From assembly GCA_047967505.1 (NCBI GenBank), contig CM106540.1: a stretch of 64,000 nt of DNA, one strand, 5' to 3'. Origin of the DNA: Dipteris shenzhenensis (Eukaryota > Polypodiophyta > Polypodiopsida > Gleicheniales). The translations under genes were made by a program, and so were the position numbers. Positions 32,286 to 44,299 of this stretch are shown piece by piece. The notes beneath the pieces were generated by a model. The model worked only from the letters and a program-made list of their open reading frames with translations. It had not been told where the DNA came from and ran no database searches. Numbering within the stretch: the stretch's first letter is position 1; the number at the start of each line of letters is the position of its first letter.

Positions 32286-34100
32286 TTAGCCGAAATGAGG
32301 AAGAAGATAACACTATGTAAACAACATCAAAATTCACCTACGAACGACTCTACTTCGACAAACTCATTGCAAGTGAAGCTCACAAAGAGCATCTTGAACT
32401 CAAAACAGCTAAGACTCTGGTCACAAAGAACCTTAAAACATGCTCACAAAGAGCCAAAACTTGTTCACAAAGAGCTTGAAAAAACTCTCACTATGCTTGC
32501 CATTGAGGGTACCACAACGGTCGTGGTATTTGTGTCAGTAGCTCGGCACATTGGGTTCAGGCGAACAGTTGAAAACTTATCTAGCTCAAAAGATGGATCT
32601 AGCATGAAGATTACCACATAGACTATTAACTATGTGAAGGTTGTTGTTGCCATTCCATTAGGTGTAAGACCATGCACCTAGTGGTCTGGGATGGGTTCTT
32701 CTTAAATCATTGTCTCAACATGGAAAAGATGGGACGGGCCTAAGAGGTGAGGCTGAGGAGGAAAACTTGCAACATTAAAAGTGGCAGTAGTAGTGGCAAC
32801 AATAACAGGGACATTAGCAAACACATTAGCAGACAAACTGGCAGAAGTAGGAGGCACAAAAGAAGTAGAAGTAGCATAAGTAGAGGTAGAGACTAATGCA
32901 AATGCTTGGGCACTATCAAGAAATAGGGAGAGGGGGCAGGGCAGGTGGGGCAAGGTTCTAAAACTGAGTGAATGAGAATTGAGGGCCATGGGGTTTGGTG
33001 AGAAGCCAACTTATACCTGATCATGCACAGGTGAGGGCCAAGCTTGCAATGTGCTTGCCCTTTAGCTATCTGCTTAATCTGGTGCTTGAATACCTTTGTG
33101 AACACTGTGAGCCAGCTGACTGCCCATTTAGTATATCCGACAACTGCAAGTGCAACAAGTGTTGCCTACCACTCTTTTGAAGTCTGATGAATTCTGAGAG
33201 AAAAAAACAGAGCAGGCAAACTTGAAGATCAACGGACTCAATGACCCTGTATCCTTGTGGAGGCAAGTAGCTACTCACCTCAAAAAGTTGTCACAGTGAG
33301 CATTAGTAGGCAAGGGAGCCACTATTGGACTTGGTAGTATGACATGAAGTTGGGGGTAATAAACTTCACGCACCTCTTCACTTCCTGCTACTTTCGAACT
33401 GAGTGATAGAGATATTCATCACTGGGAAAGGGACATTAAAAAGAAGCTTTTATACCAAGAGACCACACCATACTATCCTCCCTTGGCAACATCCCAAGTG
33501 ATGTTGTACTCAAGCATAGGGAGAAGGAAAGGATCAGCAAAGGCCATAATCTCAGCAAGCCGGTCTGCGCCAAAGAGAAGAGTGATACGTTATTGAAAGA
33601 AGATCATGCGGCTTAACATGACATGAGCTGATATATATCGAGGAGTTTGAAGGGGCTGATTGGATCGGATGGGTAGGTTCCGGGGAAACATTGCACCTCC
33701 TTTATAGATACCTTTACAATTAGCTCAAAACACTCTGCAATCTATTATTAGACACAGAGGCCTATAACTTTCAGTAGAGACATGATATCAAATATTCAAA
33801 CCCATATCGAGATGCGCCTTGAAATGGGATTCACTTTGATATAAGTTTCGTAAGAAACAGAGAAGCAATCGAAAAAATATGGGTAGTTTATTGGGCGGGG
33901 TAAAAACTGTTTGAAATAGAAACAGTCACACACATAGAGTCATAGATTTTTGGTTTGACCTATAATACAATAACTGAAGACATAGAATGATTCTCCTTGA
34001 GGAGAGGTTCGCATTGATATAAGTTTCATTTAAATCAAACCATCGAGTAAAAAGTTATGAGCAAAACACTGACAGGGGGTCAAACTGTCATGAAAAACAC
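32286..34100 (-). other. Internal remnant of unidentified LTR element
   Basis: Contains four CACAAAGAGC/CACAAAGAAC repeats (32380-32490) and a repetitive GCAGTAGTAGTGGCAAC region near 32790-32880. A minus-strand coding-like phrase (AEIMAFADPFLLPMLEYNITWDVAKGG) lies near 33480-33560, but I do not recognise the family. No RT, integrase or gag motif was read. Confidence 0.4.
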
Positions 34101-35229
34101 CTACTCCTTCTATTGGTGCCGACTTGGGAGAATACTACCTCCATGATTAGACTTCATCAACGATCCAAGTCCCATTTAGGTTGCCAGGAGGGAATGAAGA
34201 GCTTCCTTTGTGACTTGGAAAATAGATAAACCATGTATGCGCAATGAGCGGCTGAATAGACAACACTTTTGAGCACTTTGGAAGAGAAAACAATAGAAAA
34301 GGGAAGAGACACTCAAGAGAGAGAACCTAAAGTGACCTTCATTACTAATAGAGTGAGACTCGACTCCAATGCAACTCAAAATACTACAAACACAAGGGAG
34401 AAGAAGAGGTTTCATATGTACAAGAGGAAGCAGAAGCTCCAAGACTACTCATAAAGACAGAATGAACTGGAGAGAGATGGACTCAAGAGTCTACATAAGA
34501 GAATATCTACAAGAGGGAGAGAAGGCTCATGGAAGAGGCTTGAGGAAACTAGAGCTACAGCAACATGAGGCCTAATGGTGGGAAGAGATGATTAACAAGG
34601 GAGAGGAGGGCTCCTTTTATAGAGATTTTGTCACCCTCCTTCACCCATTTACAATTGCTGCCTGTAGATTCCTTTCCCCATCAATCACATAAGCCCGTAT
34701 GTCACCATCCATGTCCTTTTTTCCTACTCTTGCCATGTGTCCCATCAAAAGATGCTTAAGACTCTTAAAATATTGAGAAAGTCAAGAGTTTCCTCACATG
34801 GAGCCCATAGGGACCCTCTCTTTTCCATATGTCCACATCCTCCTTATTCCACATAGGAATTCTAGAAGGCTTGCTTCTGACTCCACACTCCTCCACATGC
34901 CTTCCACATGCTTGGCACGTGATCTCTCTTATATTATTGGAACACATGGACATGAGCCCACCTCTTTATATGACTCACTCTTCCTATTTTCTAAAAACCC
35001 CATAATATCCCATACACAAATAACTCTCACCCCATACCAAGGTATTTATCATTCATACACATGGTATTTACAATGATCCATTCCACTCATCCTCTCAATC
35101 CCATACAATATCTTAGAAAATAGAAATAAGTGAGAGCTGCTAGGCTATCACTTGATACTCAAACTCTTATTAAACATACAAGAAAACAATACCAATGCCA
35201 AATAAAAAATATGAATTTTTGGCATCACA
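34100..35229 (-). repeat. 3' LTR of Tat-type gypsy element (left edge approximate)
   Basis: Ends at 35229, where the minus strand starts TGTGATGCC right after a GGGGGGGAAAAGA purine tract (35230-35244). The first 35 bp of U3 are nearly palindromic (TGATGCCAAAAATTC.../...ATTTGGCATT). The left boundary cannot be set without the second LTR. Confidence 0.6.
34613..34622 (-). promoter_or_regulatory. TATA box of gypsy LTR
   Basis: The minus strand reads CTATAAAAGGAGCC, about 610 bp inside the LTR start at 35229. This is the expected U3 promoter position. Confidence 0.55.
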
Positions 35230-35244
35230 TCTTTTCCCCCCCAA

Positions 35245-36321
35245 CAGATCCTCTCTAGTGATAGAGAGGGTCTGCTAGCCCTCAAGGTGGTCGAGCATAG
35301 AAGAATTTAAGGCGATACTCATTGGTGCGTCCGGGTATCACCATGCCATCAACATTCTCAAGTTGATAGGTTCCATTCGTGAACTTATTTTTGACTCGAT
35401 ATGGTCCCTCCCATCGGTTGCTAAAATTTTTGTCTAGCCGCTTGTCCAGACGGCTATCATGACCAAATCTCCTACTGCAATATCTTTCGTCTTGTGTAAT
35501 TTGGTATCAAAACGGGCCTTGCGCCTTTTTTGAGAAGCTTCCAAGTTTTGTAAGGCTTGTAATCTGCATTCATCCAAGGCTTCTAGCTGTACCAAGCGTT
35601 GAGCATAGGCATCCTCCTCTCCTTTTCTTGCAACAACAGCAGCAGTGCGAAGACTATGTATCTCCAATTCAATGGGCAAAATGGCTTCTATTCCATACAC
35701 TAGTTAGAATGGTGTAAACCCAATAGCTAGCTTGTGTGTGGTTCTGTAAGCCCATAAAACTTCTACCAAGTGTCTATCCCAATGCCTTTTGTTGGTGTTT
35801 ACAAGCTTTCCCATTAAATTGCACAATAATCCATTTGTTTTCTCCGCCAAGCCATTACATTCGGGATAGTATGGCGTGGACATGCTATGATTTATCTTTA
35901 GCTTATGCACCACATCTTCAATTAGTTCATTTCTAAAAGAGGTTCCTCCATCAGGGAGAGTTTCCAAAGGACAACCAAAGCGTGAACAAATTTGATCAAA
36001 GAGAAATTTTGCAACTATGCTTGCCTTGTTATTGACTATGGCCTTGGCCTCTGCCCACCGAGTCGCATAATCTGTGGCCACCAATAAATAATGCTTGCCC
36101 TAAGATGAGCGAGGGAGTGGTCCCACAAAGTCTAACCCCCACCTCTCAAATGGTCCATATGCTAGAATAGGCTTCAAGGGCCCAGGAATCAACTGTCGCC
36201 TTCCAAACTTTTGGCATACTTTACAACTCATATACATCCTTATGAAGGCGTGGCCAAAAGTAACCTGCATTAAGAATTCTCCTAGCTGTGCTTGCTGAAG
36301 CAAAATGACCAGAGCATTCAT
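35245..36321 (-). pseudogene. Tat-type gypsy integrase
   Basis: Three frames in order. 36321-36100 has the zinc-binding end CKVCQKFGRRQLIPGPLKPI and WGLDFVGPLP (first catalytic Asp). 36084-35704 has TDYATRWAEAKA, then DGGTSFRNELIEDVV (second Asp region, where DNG is expected) and ECNGLAEKTNG (Glu). 35700-35434 has YGIEAILPIELEI and the C-terminal part with VGDLV. A stop at about 35701 splits FTPF from LVYG. The end LKFFYARP lies near 35290, followed by the polypurine tract. Confidence 0.85.
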
Positions 36322-36625
36322 GACACATTTCTAGGATTCTCCTAGTCTCCATGGGATAGACCACTCGACAGAGCACCTTGTCTTTTCCCAATTTATATAG
36401 AATGTCATCAATAATAGTATAGGGACAAGCCTTCCTTACTAATCTCTGCTTCTATTGTGGAGTTAACCCCCCTCGAGGAAACATGCCTTCTTCCACATAT
36501 TGCTAAACATCTTGTAGTTCTGGCCATCCCAAAGAAACCACCCCCCGGTCTTGTACTACAATGGCTTGAGTAGCTAACTCATCTGCCCTTTGATTTTCTT
36601 TTCTGTTTATGTGAACAAACTTGCC

Positions 36626-37018
36626 CTAATGGAATTGACTACATAGTGCCATAGCCTTCTGGTTAAGCTCCTTCAAATGAGGACTTCTTGTCTTGTAATG
36701 CCCTTGCATTTGCTTTATAATAAGCTGAGAATCTCCTCTTACTTCCAATTCTTTAAGTTGACTTTGAAGACAACCCTCCAAACCAAGAATCAAAGTATTA
36801 TACTCAACTGCATTGTTAGTTGTGATACCTGGAAGCTCTTGTCCTCTTGCCCACACCTCTTGCCCTTCAGAATTCATCAAGAGTATCCCCCCGACTCCTT
36901 GTTGGCGTGAAGGACTAAAAGCCCCATCAAAATACAAAACAAAAGCTATTGGTGGTGTATCCCTTTCATCTTTAATGTTCTCCTTACATTTCCTTTTTCT
37001 CCTAGATCCTCCCGCCAT
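36626..37018 (-). pseudogene. Tat-type gypsy extra RNase H (aRNH)
   Basis: A 130-codon frame with YFDGAFSPSRQQGVGGILL (catalytic Asp), NNAVEYNTLILGLEG (catalytic Glu) and EVRGDSQLIIKQMQGHYK (catalytic Asp). It lies just before the integrase. This order, a second RNase H placed before integrase, is known for the Tat/Ogre branch of plant gypsy elements. RT and the first RNase H are missing to the right, so the element is truncated at about 37020-37200. Confidence 0.85.
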
Positions 37019-37244
37019 CCTGTGAGCAAATCTACCATAGTGGACCTAGTGGTATTTTCACTGACAAAAGAGAGAGAGCTCTTGGAGCTCTGATAGCCAT
37101 TTTGCAAATCTCCCCCCAGGATTAGGCTTGCAAACTAGATATGCTAATACAAACTGAGAGGTAAGGAAGAGAAATGGTCGAGGTAATAAATAGGAGCTAA
37201 ACTTTCTGACTGAAAACTATCTCCTATGTATTTGAGATTTTCCA
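37019..37244. other. Junction between gypsy and Copia-3
   Basis: No motif recognised; it contains the breakpoint between the two minus-strand remnants. Confidence 0.4.
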
Positions 37245-37712
37245 TTATGAATCCTCATCAACGATTACATCTTTGGAGATTATGATCTTGCGGTTGATAG
37301 GATCATACAACTTATATGCTTTGCTTTCTTCATTGTAGCCAACCATGATCATTTGTGTGACTTCACGCCCAGCTTTCTGCAATGGCATACGCTATGCAAC
37401 CAAATATACGGAGATGCCTAATGCATGGGTTGTATCCAGCGAATGCCTCATAAGATGTTATACCTTGAATCGTTTTAGTTGGAAACCAATTAAGCAAGTA
37501 GTTTGCCGTGGTAATTGCTTTTGCCCAATATTGATTCGAAAGACGCTTCTCATTGAGCATTGCTCTAGCACCATGTGCTAAAGTACCATTCTTCCTTTCA
37601 GCTCTTGTATTTTGCTAAGGAGTATCTACACAAGTGAATTGTGTAGACATAAGTATCTACACAAGTGAATTGTCTTCAAAACCATTACTTTTGTAAAAGT
37701 TCATGAATGCTA
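37245..37712 (-). pseudogene. Copia-3 integrase, downstream half
   Basis: The minus strand shows AERKNGTLAHGARAMLNEKRLS (near 37530-37600), TYEAF-like SYEAFAGYNP, LRIFGCIAYA and the GYNEESKAYKLYDP-type end near 37290-37340, with frameshifts. A 27-bp phrase (GTATCTACACAAGTGAATTGT) is duplicated at 37621-37672. The gene continues across the Copia-5 insertion at 46304. Coding resumes seamlessly if 37713-46303 is removed. Confidence 0.8.
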
Positions 37713-37813
37713 TGTTGTATGTGGAGCTTGATCTTTTTTCAGAGATTGTTTTTGGCCATGCTTTAGACCCAGGCATGCGTTATACCCATTCTATGAAGGG
37801 GGGGTAGGGGGGG
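37713..37813 (+). repeat. Copia-5 5' LTR, left piece
   Basis: Matches 45887-45980. It ends in a G-rich run where Copia-4 has inserted; the right piece is 41216-41506. Confidence 0.85.
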
Positions 37814-38128
37814 TGTGGGGGTTAAAGGCCACTATACCTTAACCCTGGTTATGTACAATACTCAAACACACATATATATGGATGAAATAGAAGATTAGGG
37901 TGTTTTGACTTTTTCTTATAATGAGAGAATTTGGTAGATGAACGCGCACAAAACGCTTTCACGCACAACACGTTTGAGTCCTCGAACCTCTGGAACTTCC
38001 CTTCCCTTCCCTTCCCTTCCCTTCCCTTCCCGCGTGGAGGAAGCCCGGCGGGAAAGCGCGCTCCGAAGGAGAAAACTTGTGTCTCTCGAGCTTCCTCTCA
38101 CCCTCTCAGCTTTCGTTGTGTCCTCACA
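37814..38128 (+). repeat. Copia-4 5' LTR
   Basis: TGTGGGGGTTAAAGG...TCCTCACA. It is about 155 bp longer than the 3' LTR because of an inserted GC-rich piece with (CTTCC)5-6 at 37993-38030. Confidence 0.85.
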
Positions 38129-38589
38129 ACTAGTATTAGAGCTTGGCAGTAGAGCCTGGCAGTAGTGTGAGCAGCCTGGTGCATCCTCTAGCCCGGAGAG
38201 ATAGCGGTGCATCCCAAAGATCCTTGTTCGATAGGAGGAGTTGCAGATTTTGGAGCTGCTATAGCAGTTGGAGAGAAAGGGGCAAAATCCTCTTGGGCAT
38301 TTGTTTTATTGGGTTGCAAAGTTGAAGGTGCAAGATATAAGCAAATCTTCTCAGACACACATATGTAGTGGTGCAAATATCCAGAGTTACAGATAAAATT
38401 TCAACTTAAAGTCCTCAAGGAAGTTGTAGATCAGATTGAGAGCTACATTTTCACATTTAACAATTCATTTCTTGTGAGGATTTCATGTGTTGGATCTCCA
38501 TATCCAGACCACCATTTGCAGCCAGTGGATCCAGAGTGGTCCAAAACTCTTACTTGAAAAGCTGATTTCGGTTTTGTGAACTTTTGAAG

Positions 38590-39140
38590 CTGTGGTGAAT
38601 CTCTATCTACTCCAACGTCTTCAGATAGAATGCTTAAATGCCTACAAACTGATAATGGTGGAGAATATATCTCTCATGACTTTTAGCATTTCTATGATAC
38701 ACATGGGATTAAGAAGGAGCTCACGTCCCTCGTACTCCAGAGCAATATCCAGTTGCAGAACAGATGAACCGTACCATTCAAAAAAGTTTGCAATGTATGC
38801 TTTCTAGTGCAAGTCTTTCTGGTAGTTTTTGGGCTGAGGCAATGAAGACTACAGTGCATGTGATCGATAGATCACCTAGCAAGAGTTTGGATGGTGGTAT
38901 TCTTGAAGAGACATGGAGTGGCAAGAAGCCCTCTTACTCTGATTTGCATATATTTGGGTGTGAGGCATATGCACATGCGCCAAAAGAGCTTCGAAAGAAG
39001 CTAGATCCTAAGTCTAGGAAATGCATCTTTCTGGGTTATGGTGAAAGTGGAGAGATGGGCTATCATCTCTAGGATCCAGAAGAAAAGAAAATCATATGAA
39101 GCCATGATGTGGTCTTCAATGAGAAGAAGATGCATAAGAC
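38590..39140 (+). pseudogene. Copia-4 integrase C-terminal part
   Basis: Reads QTDNGGEYISHDF (catalytic Asp, near 38645), a damaged E region (AEQMNRTIQKSLQCML), SFWAEAMKTTVHVIDRSPSKSLDGGI, LHIFGCEAYAHAPKELRKKLDPKSRKCIFLGYGE, and the SHDVVFNE end near 39100. Frame changes and a stop at 39072 are present. Confidence 0.85.
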
Positions 39141-40960
39141 ACCCATGAGGATGTGGAAATGAGGAGAATCACTTTCCAAGATGTGAATCCACCCGCATAT
39201 GTTAATAGACAGCAAGTTGTCCATGCACCAAATGTGCAAGAAACGGTACCACCAGGTACTCCCACAGGTACACAATCGAGGGCAAATGATGGATCATCTA
39301 TTGGTGGCAATGATGAGCCAAATGTGGTTGATATGCAGGCGGGATGGCAAGTTGAAATGCCCTTGAGAAGAACATGTAGAGTGTCTAGACCGCCTGAGAG
39401 ATTTGTTCCAGGGGTAGATTGTGTGATGCTTACTGATTGCGGGGAGCTTCTTGCTACAAAGAGGCTATGATGCACGAGGATCAACGCAAGTGGGAGTACG
39501 CTATGCAATCAGAGATGAGTTCACTCATAAAGAATAAGTCTTGGGACTTGGTTTCTTTGCTACATGGAAAGAAAGCATTGCCATGTAAATGGGTCTATAA
39601 GATGAAGGTCACAAGTGATGATGTGCCTACGTACAAGGCCCGTTTGGTTGCTAAATGGTTCAAGCAAGAGAAGGGTGTGGACTTTGATGAGATATTCTCT
39701 CTGGTTGTGAAGATGACCACACTTAGATGTGTACTTGGACTTGTGGCAATAGAGGATATGGAGCTTATGCAGATGGATGTCAAGATAGCTTTCTTGCATG
39801 GGGATTTCCATGAGGAAATTTACATGATACAGCCAGAAGGCTTTGAAGAAAAGGGCAAAGAGCATTTGGTTTGCAAGCTAAAAAAGAGTCTCTATGGCCT
39901 TAAGCAAGTGCCTAGAGAATGGTATCACAAGTTTGATGCCTTCATTCGATCCTAGGGTTTCAGAAGAAGTGAGATCGATCACTGCCTCTACACTAAAAGG
40001 GCTAAGGATAATAGCCTGATACTCTTGGTACTTTATGTGGATGATATGTTATTGTGTAGCAAGAATACTTATGAGCTTGATGCATTGAAGGCCAAGTTGC
40101 ATGAGGCCTTTAACATGAAGGATTTGGGACCTACTAGTCATATTCTTGGTATGTGCATCACGCATGACCAGAGTAGGAAACTCCTTTGGCTTTCATAGAA
40201 GCAGTATGTTACAAAAGTGTTGCAGCGTTTCAATATGGAGGAGGGGAAGGCAGTAAGTACTCCATTGCCTCCATATGTGAAACTGAGTCAGGCAGATAGT
40301 CCCAAATCAGATGAGGAGAGGGCCATGATGACCAAGGTTCCTTATGCATCAGCGGTTGGGAGTCTTATGTATGCCATGATAGCTACTAGACCGGACATTG
40401 CATTTGCAATGGGAGTTGTTAGCCGGTATATGGCTAATCGAAGAAAGCGACATTGGGAGGCAGTTAAGTGCATCATGAGGTACATGAAGGGTACCAAGGA
40501 GGTGTGTATCTACTTTGGAAGAGGAGAGATGTGTGTATTTGGGTACACAGATTCCGACTATGCAGGGCATGTGGATAGCAGGAGATCCACATTTGGTTAT
40601 GTGTTCACCTTTGCAGGTGCTGTAGTGTCGTGGATGTCTCGTGCACAGAAGTGCAGCATTGATTTGTCTACCACAGAGGCCGAGTATGCTGCAGCCATAG
40701 AGGGTTACGAAGAGGCTATATGGCTTGATTGGCTAGTAAGAGATTTGGGGATTCATATAGGTGTACCAACATTGCATAGTGATTCCTTCATGAGTGCTAT
40801 TCAGCTAGCACATAATTCAGTCTTTCATGCAAAGACCAAACACATTGAGGTCAGGTACCATTTTATCAAGGAGGTACTTAAGGACAAGCACATAGAGCTT
40901 GTTAAGGTTCATATAGATGATAACCTTGTAGATATGCTAACAAAGAGTCTATCTAGTTAG
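39141..40960 (+). pseudogene. Copia-4 reverse transcriptase and RNase H
   Basis: A linker (39153-39470) leads to RT: WVYKMKVTSDD, YKARLVAKWF, MDVKIAFLHGDFHEEIYM, KKSLYGLKQVPREWY, and the YVDDMLL catalytic box (near 40035). RNase H: YTDSDYAGHVDSRRSTFGYVF, SIDLSTTEAEYAA, KHIEVRYHFIKE, DNLVDMLTKSL, then a stop at about 40958. Stops at 39953 and near 40198 (TAG replacing Trp/Gln positions) and a frameshift at 39470 disable it. Long open stretches remain, so it is younger than Copia-5. Confidence 0.9.
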
Positions 40961-41052
40961 TGGTTTGAGTATTGTTGTGTATTGATGGGCATTGGATAGT
41001 ATGCTCATTGGTTGTTCTCCCTTAAAGGGACATTGGCATTTAAGTGGGAGGT

Positions 41053-41210
41053 TGTGGGGGTTAAAGGCCACTATACCTAACCTTGGTTATGTACAATACT
41101 CAAACACATATATATATGGATGAAATAGAAGATTAGGGTGTTTTGTACCCACCAAAACTTGTGTCTCTTAAGCTATCTCTCACCCTCTTAGCTTTTGTTG
41201 TTTCCTCACA
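41053..41210 (+). repeat. Copia-4 3' LTR
   Basis: TGTGGGGGTTAAAGGCC...TTTCCTCACA, 158 bp. It is homologous to 37814-38128 without the insertion, and to the LTR at 63465. Confidence 0.9.
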
Positions 41211-41215
41211 GGGGG

Positions 41216-41506
41216 CAATTCCCTCCCTAAAACGTCACCAGGGGTTTCAAGGGGGGCCAAAAATACATGAAAATTGGTGCATGAGTTGCTTATGAGTTGT
41301 GTGGTCAAATTTGTAAGATAAGGGTGTTGCTCACATAGTAGAAAAGTAGTGGATATATGGTTGTTTCTTCGTGGACGTGGCCCACACTGGGTGAACAACG
41401 TATATTGATGTCTCTTTGTCTCTTCCATTTTGTGCTCTTTCTATATTGTGTATTTGATGCATTCCCCTTCTTGCATCGCTGCTCCATTATCATGTTGTTC
41501 CTAGCA
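41216..41506 (+). repeat. Copia-5 5' LTR, right piece
   Basis: Matches 45985-46303 (ATACATGAAAATTGGTGCATG...CATTCCCCTTCTTG). Ends CTAGCA two bases before the primer-binding site. Confidence 0.85.
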
Positions 41507-41508
41507 AC

Positions 41509-41520
41509 TGGTATCAAAGC
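41509..41520 (+). other. Primer-binding site of Copia-5
   Basis: TGGTATCAAAGC, one mismatch from the initiator-Met tRNA site. Confidence 0.8.
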
Positions 41521-41582
41521 GTTTGTTTGAGCAACGTCCATTGACTCATTTGAAAAGAGGTTCTTGGTTTGAGTGGGAGCAA

Positions 41583-43000
41583 TGATGGAGTGAGAAGGAA
41601 AACTAAAAATAGAGAAGCTGAATGGAAAGAACTACCGGCATTGGAAGATGCAGATTGAGGATTATTTGTACCTAAAGGACCTTTTCTAGTATGTCAGTCA
41701 AAGACTAGGATGTTTTTGACAGAAAGGCAATAGGAATGATATGACTATATTTGGGAGCATCAATGGCTTTCAATGTTCTTGAACAAAAGACAACAAAGGA
41801 CTTGATGAGCACATTGGATACACTGTACAAAAAACCATAAGCTTCTAACAAGGTATTTATTATAAAGCATCTATGTTGGTATATGTGCAATGCCCACCTT
41901 TCATATGTAGACACCAATGTTCCATAGTGCCCTTTTGTAAGGCCCCCATTATGAGGAGAAGCCATGGTGTGATCATCACTGAATATTGGTAGGATCCTAG
42001 CCTTGACACTAAATGAGGTCTCATGGTGACTGTTTGATGGTTAGGAGATGGTAGAAGGAACAACGTACTCCTTGGGGGTTTGGGGGTAGTGCCCTCGATC
42101 CTAGGGGTGTGGGAGCAACACCCCTAGCGAGGTTTTAGGGGTAGCGCCCCTAGCAGCGAGGTCTGGGGCCTACCGTTGCATGCGCATGAGCATTCACATG
42201 TAAATTTTCCCTCGTGCATGTGATCGATGGTCGGTGATCAATGGTCTTTATTCGGTGACAAAATTCAAGCAAACATGTGCCACTGTCCTCACACGTAGTC
42301 ACACACTATGCTAAGTCAATATGCATGTGGCACCACTAGCCCACCACTATGGTGGAATTGGTCTACTACGAAGGGCCATATAAGGAGGCCACTTCTCGAG
42401 CCTTAACATCGAATGTCAATGCCCCTACCTCAAGTCCTTCTCCATCCAAAGTCTGTCTAGATCACCATAGAAGCTCTCCTGGAGAGCACACGGGTCAGTT
42501 GTATGAAATACAAAATTTTATTATGCTCTATTGTGTCTATTCTTTGGTTATTGCACTATCGTTATTGTCAAATGCTCTCTCTGCTGCATCGGATTTCTAT
42601 AATCTATTCAATATAAAGATGTTAGAAGGTGGGTCTATAGTAGTAGCTGATCATTTGAATCGATTCAATATGAATACAGTCCACTAAGGTCTGAGAAGTA
42701 AAATTTGATGAGGAGGTTTGAACACTCTTGAATTTGTGCTAATTGCCAAAAAGTTGTGATAGCTAGGTCATGGCTATGAGTAACTCTGTTTTTGCATCAA
42801 ACGTTTTAAAGTTTGATGATGTTGTTGGTGTTTGATGGACAGCAAGAGAATATGTAGTAGGAAGCAAATATAGCAAGTAGTGTGTTGCAAGGTGCCTTAA
42901 TTCTTTCATTGGATACTATCATTGATGCATGGGTTGTGGACTTAGGGGCTTCATTTCATGCTACACCTCATAGGAAATACTTTCAAGACTATGTTCAAGG
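41583..43000 (+). pseudogene. Copia-5 gag and protease start (split by solo LTR)
   Basis: The N-terminus shows KIEKLNGKNYRHWKMQIEDYL (near 41608-41670) and KDLMSTLDTLYKKP (near 41800). A solo LTR (41874-42601) interrupts it, and gag resumes with LFNIKMLEGGSIVVADHLNRFN (42605-42670). The protease region DAWVVDLGASFHAT lies near 42925, with Leu in place of Ser in D-S-G. Many frameshifts and stops. Confidence 0.75.
41874..42601 (+). repeat. Solo LTR inside Copia-5 gag
   Basis: 728 bp starting TGTTGGTATATG, flanked by ATCTA at 41869-41873 and 42602-42606. Removing it and one ATCTA rejoins the gag frame. A TATA box (CCATATAAGG, 42376-42385) lies two thirds along. GGGGTAGCGCCCCTAGC-type repeats (42070-42160) are inside. 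The right terminus reads TA rather than CA. Orientation is inferred from the TATA box. Confidence 0.7.
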
Positions 43001-43079
43001 TGATTTTGGATTTGTTCAATTTAGGTGATGATGAAGCACTGTGAAGGTTGTTGGATGAAAACCAATGGCTGCTAAAGGA

Positions 43080-44130
43080 GGTAATGCATGTTCCTGATTT
43101 AAAAAGAAACTTAATTTCAGTAGGATAATTGGATGATGAAGGCTGCACAACCACATTTGCAGGAAATTTGTGGAAGGCCACAAAAGGGTCAATGGTTATA
43201 GCAAAAGTACTGAAGGTAGGTACACTGTATTTATGTATCGGTAATGCTTACTTCTCTATTGATTTAGCTTCTACAGGAGCAAAAAGATCTCTTTGACATC
43301 ATAGTCTTGGACACGTGAGTGAGAAGGGGATGCAAATTCTTTACTCAAGAAAGCTATTGCCAGGTTTGAAGTAGGTTGATGTAGATTTTTGTGACACCTG
43401 TGTTTGTGCAAAATAGAAGAGAGTCAGATTTCTCAAAGTTCGGAAAGAAAAGAAGAGAGAAAAGTGAGAGCTTGTGCATATAGATGTATGGGATTCTGCT
43501 GATGTATCATCACTTGGTGGTTCTCAATATTATGTTACTTTTACTGATGATGCAACTAGAAAAACTTGGGTTTATTGTTGCATTCAAAGAAAATCCGATG
43601 CCTTTAAAACTTTTAAAAAATGGAAAGATTTGGCTGAGAATGAGGTAGGAAAGAAGTTGAAGTCTCTTAGATCTAATAATGGAGGTGAATATTGTAGCAA
43701 AGAGTTTGATAGTTACTATTCATACAATAGAATTCGTAGAGAGAAGACACCTCAAAGAATGCCACAAGAAAATCTTGTGAGAGAGGATCAACATAATAGT
43801 CATGGAGTGTGCAAGGAGCATGAGACTACATGCAGGGCTACCCTCACACCTTTGGGCTGAATCAATGAATACAATTGTTTACTTGATAAACATATTCCCT
43901 TCAAGTTCCTTAGATGGTGGCATTCCAAAAGAGGCATGGATATGTAAAAAGGTTAACTATTATTTTCTGAAGGTCTTTGGCTGTGAAGCATTTGTCCATG
44001 TTGATAAGGAATTGAGAACAAAGCTTGAGGCAAACGTAAGAATTGCATCTTTATTGGATTTGGAGGTAATGAGTTTGGTTATCGTCTATGAGAAGCAGAG
44101 ATGTTGTATTCAATGAGAGTGTTATGTATA
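43080..44130 (+). pseudogene. Copia-5 integrase
   Basis: MHVPDLKRNLISVG (43085), a damaged zinc domain near 43300-43420, ELVHIDVWDSADVSSLGGSQYYVTFTDDATRKTWVY (core, first Asp), LRSNNGGEY (second Asp changed to Asn), and a frameshifted NLVREDQ region where the catalytic Glu belongs. Then LHAGLPSHLWAESMNTIVYLIN and FGCEAFVHVDKELRTKL. The active site has lost a key residue. Confidence 0.8.
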
Positions 44131-44299
44131 AGGATCACTTGCAGAAAAGGAAGAAAGAAAATACAGACATAGAATACAAAAATCTTGATGAAATCACAAG
44201 AGATGAAATTCCAAGGATTGCAAAAAATGAGAATGTGCAACAGCAGCAAGAACATCAATTCCTCCAGGGGCACTTAGAAGGTGTGCGAGGGTAAGTAGA

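Larger units (their letters stand above)
37814..41210 (+). mobile_element. Copia-4, LTR retrotransposon with gag deleted
   Basis: LTRs at 37814-38128 and 41053-41210, with a GGGGG duplication on both sides (37809-37813 and 41211-41215). The primer-binding site at 38131-38142 has decayed to TAGTATTAGAGC. The polypurine tract AAGTGGGAGGT precedes the 3' LTR. Gag, protease and the integrase N-terminus are missing; coding starts inside the integrase core near 38600. It inserted in the 5' LTR of Copia-5. Confidence 0.85.
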
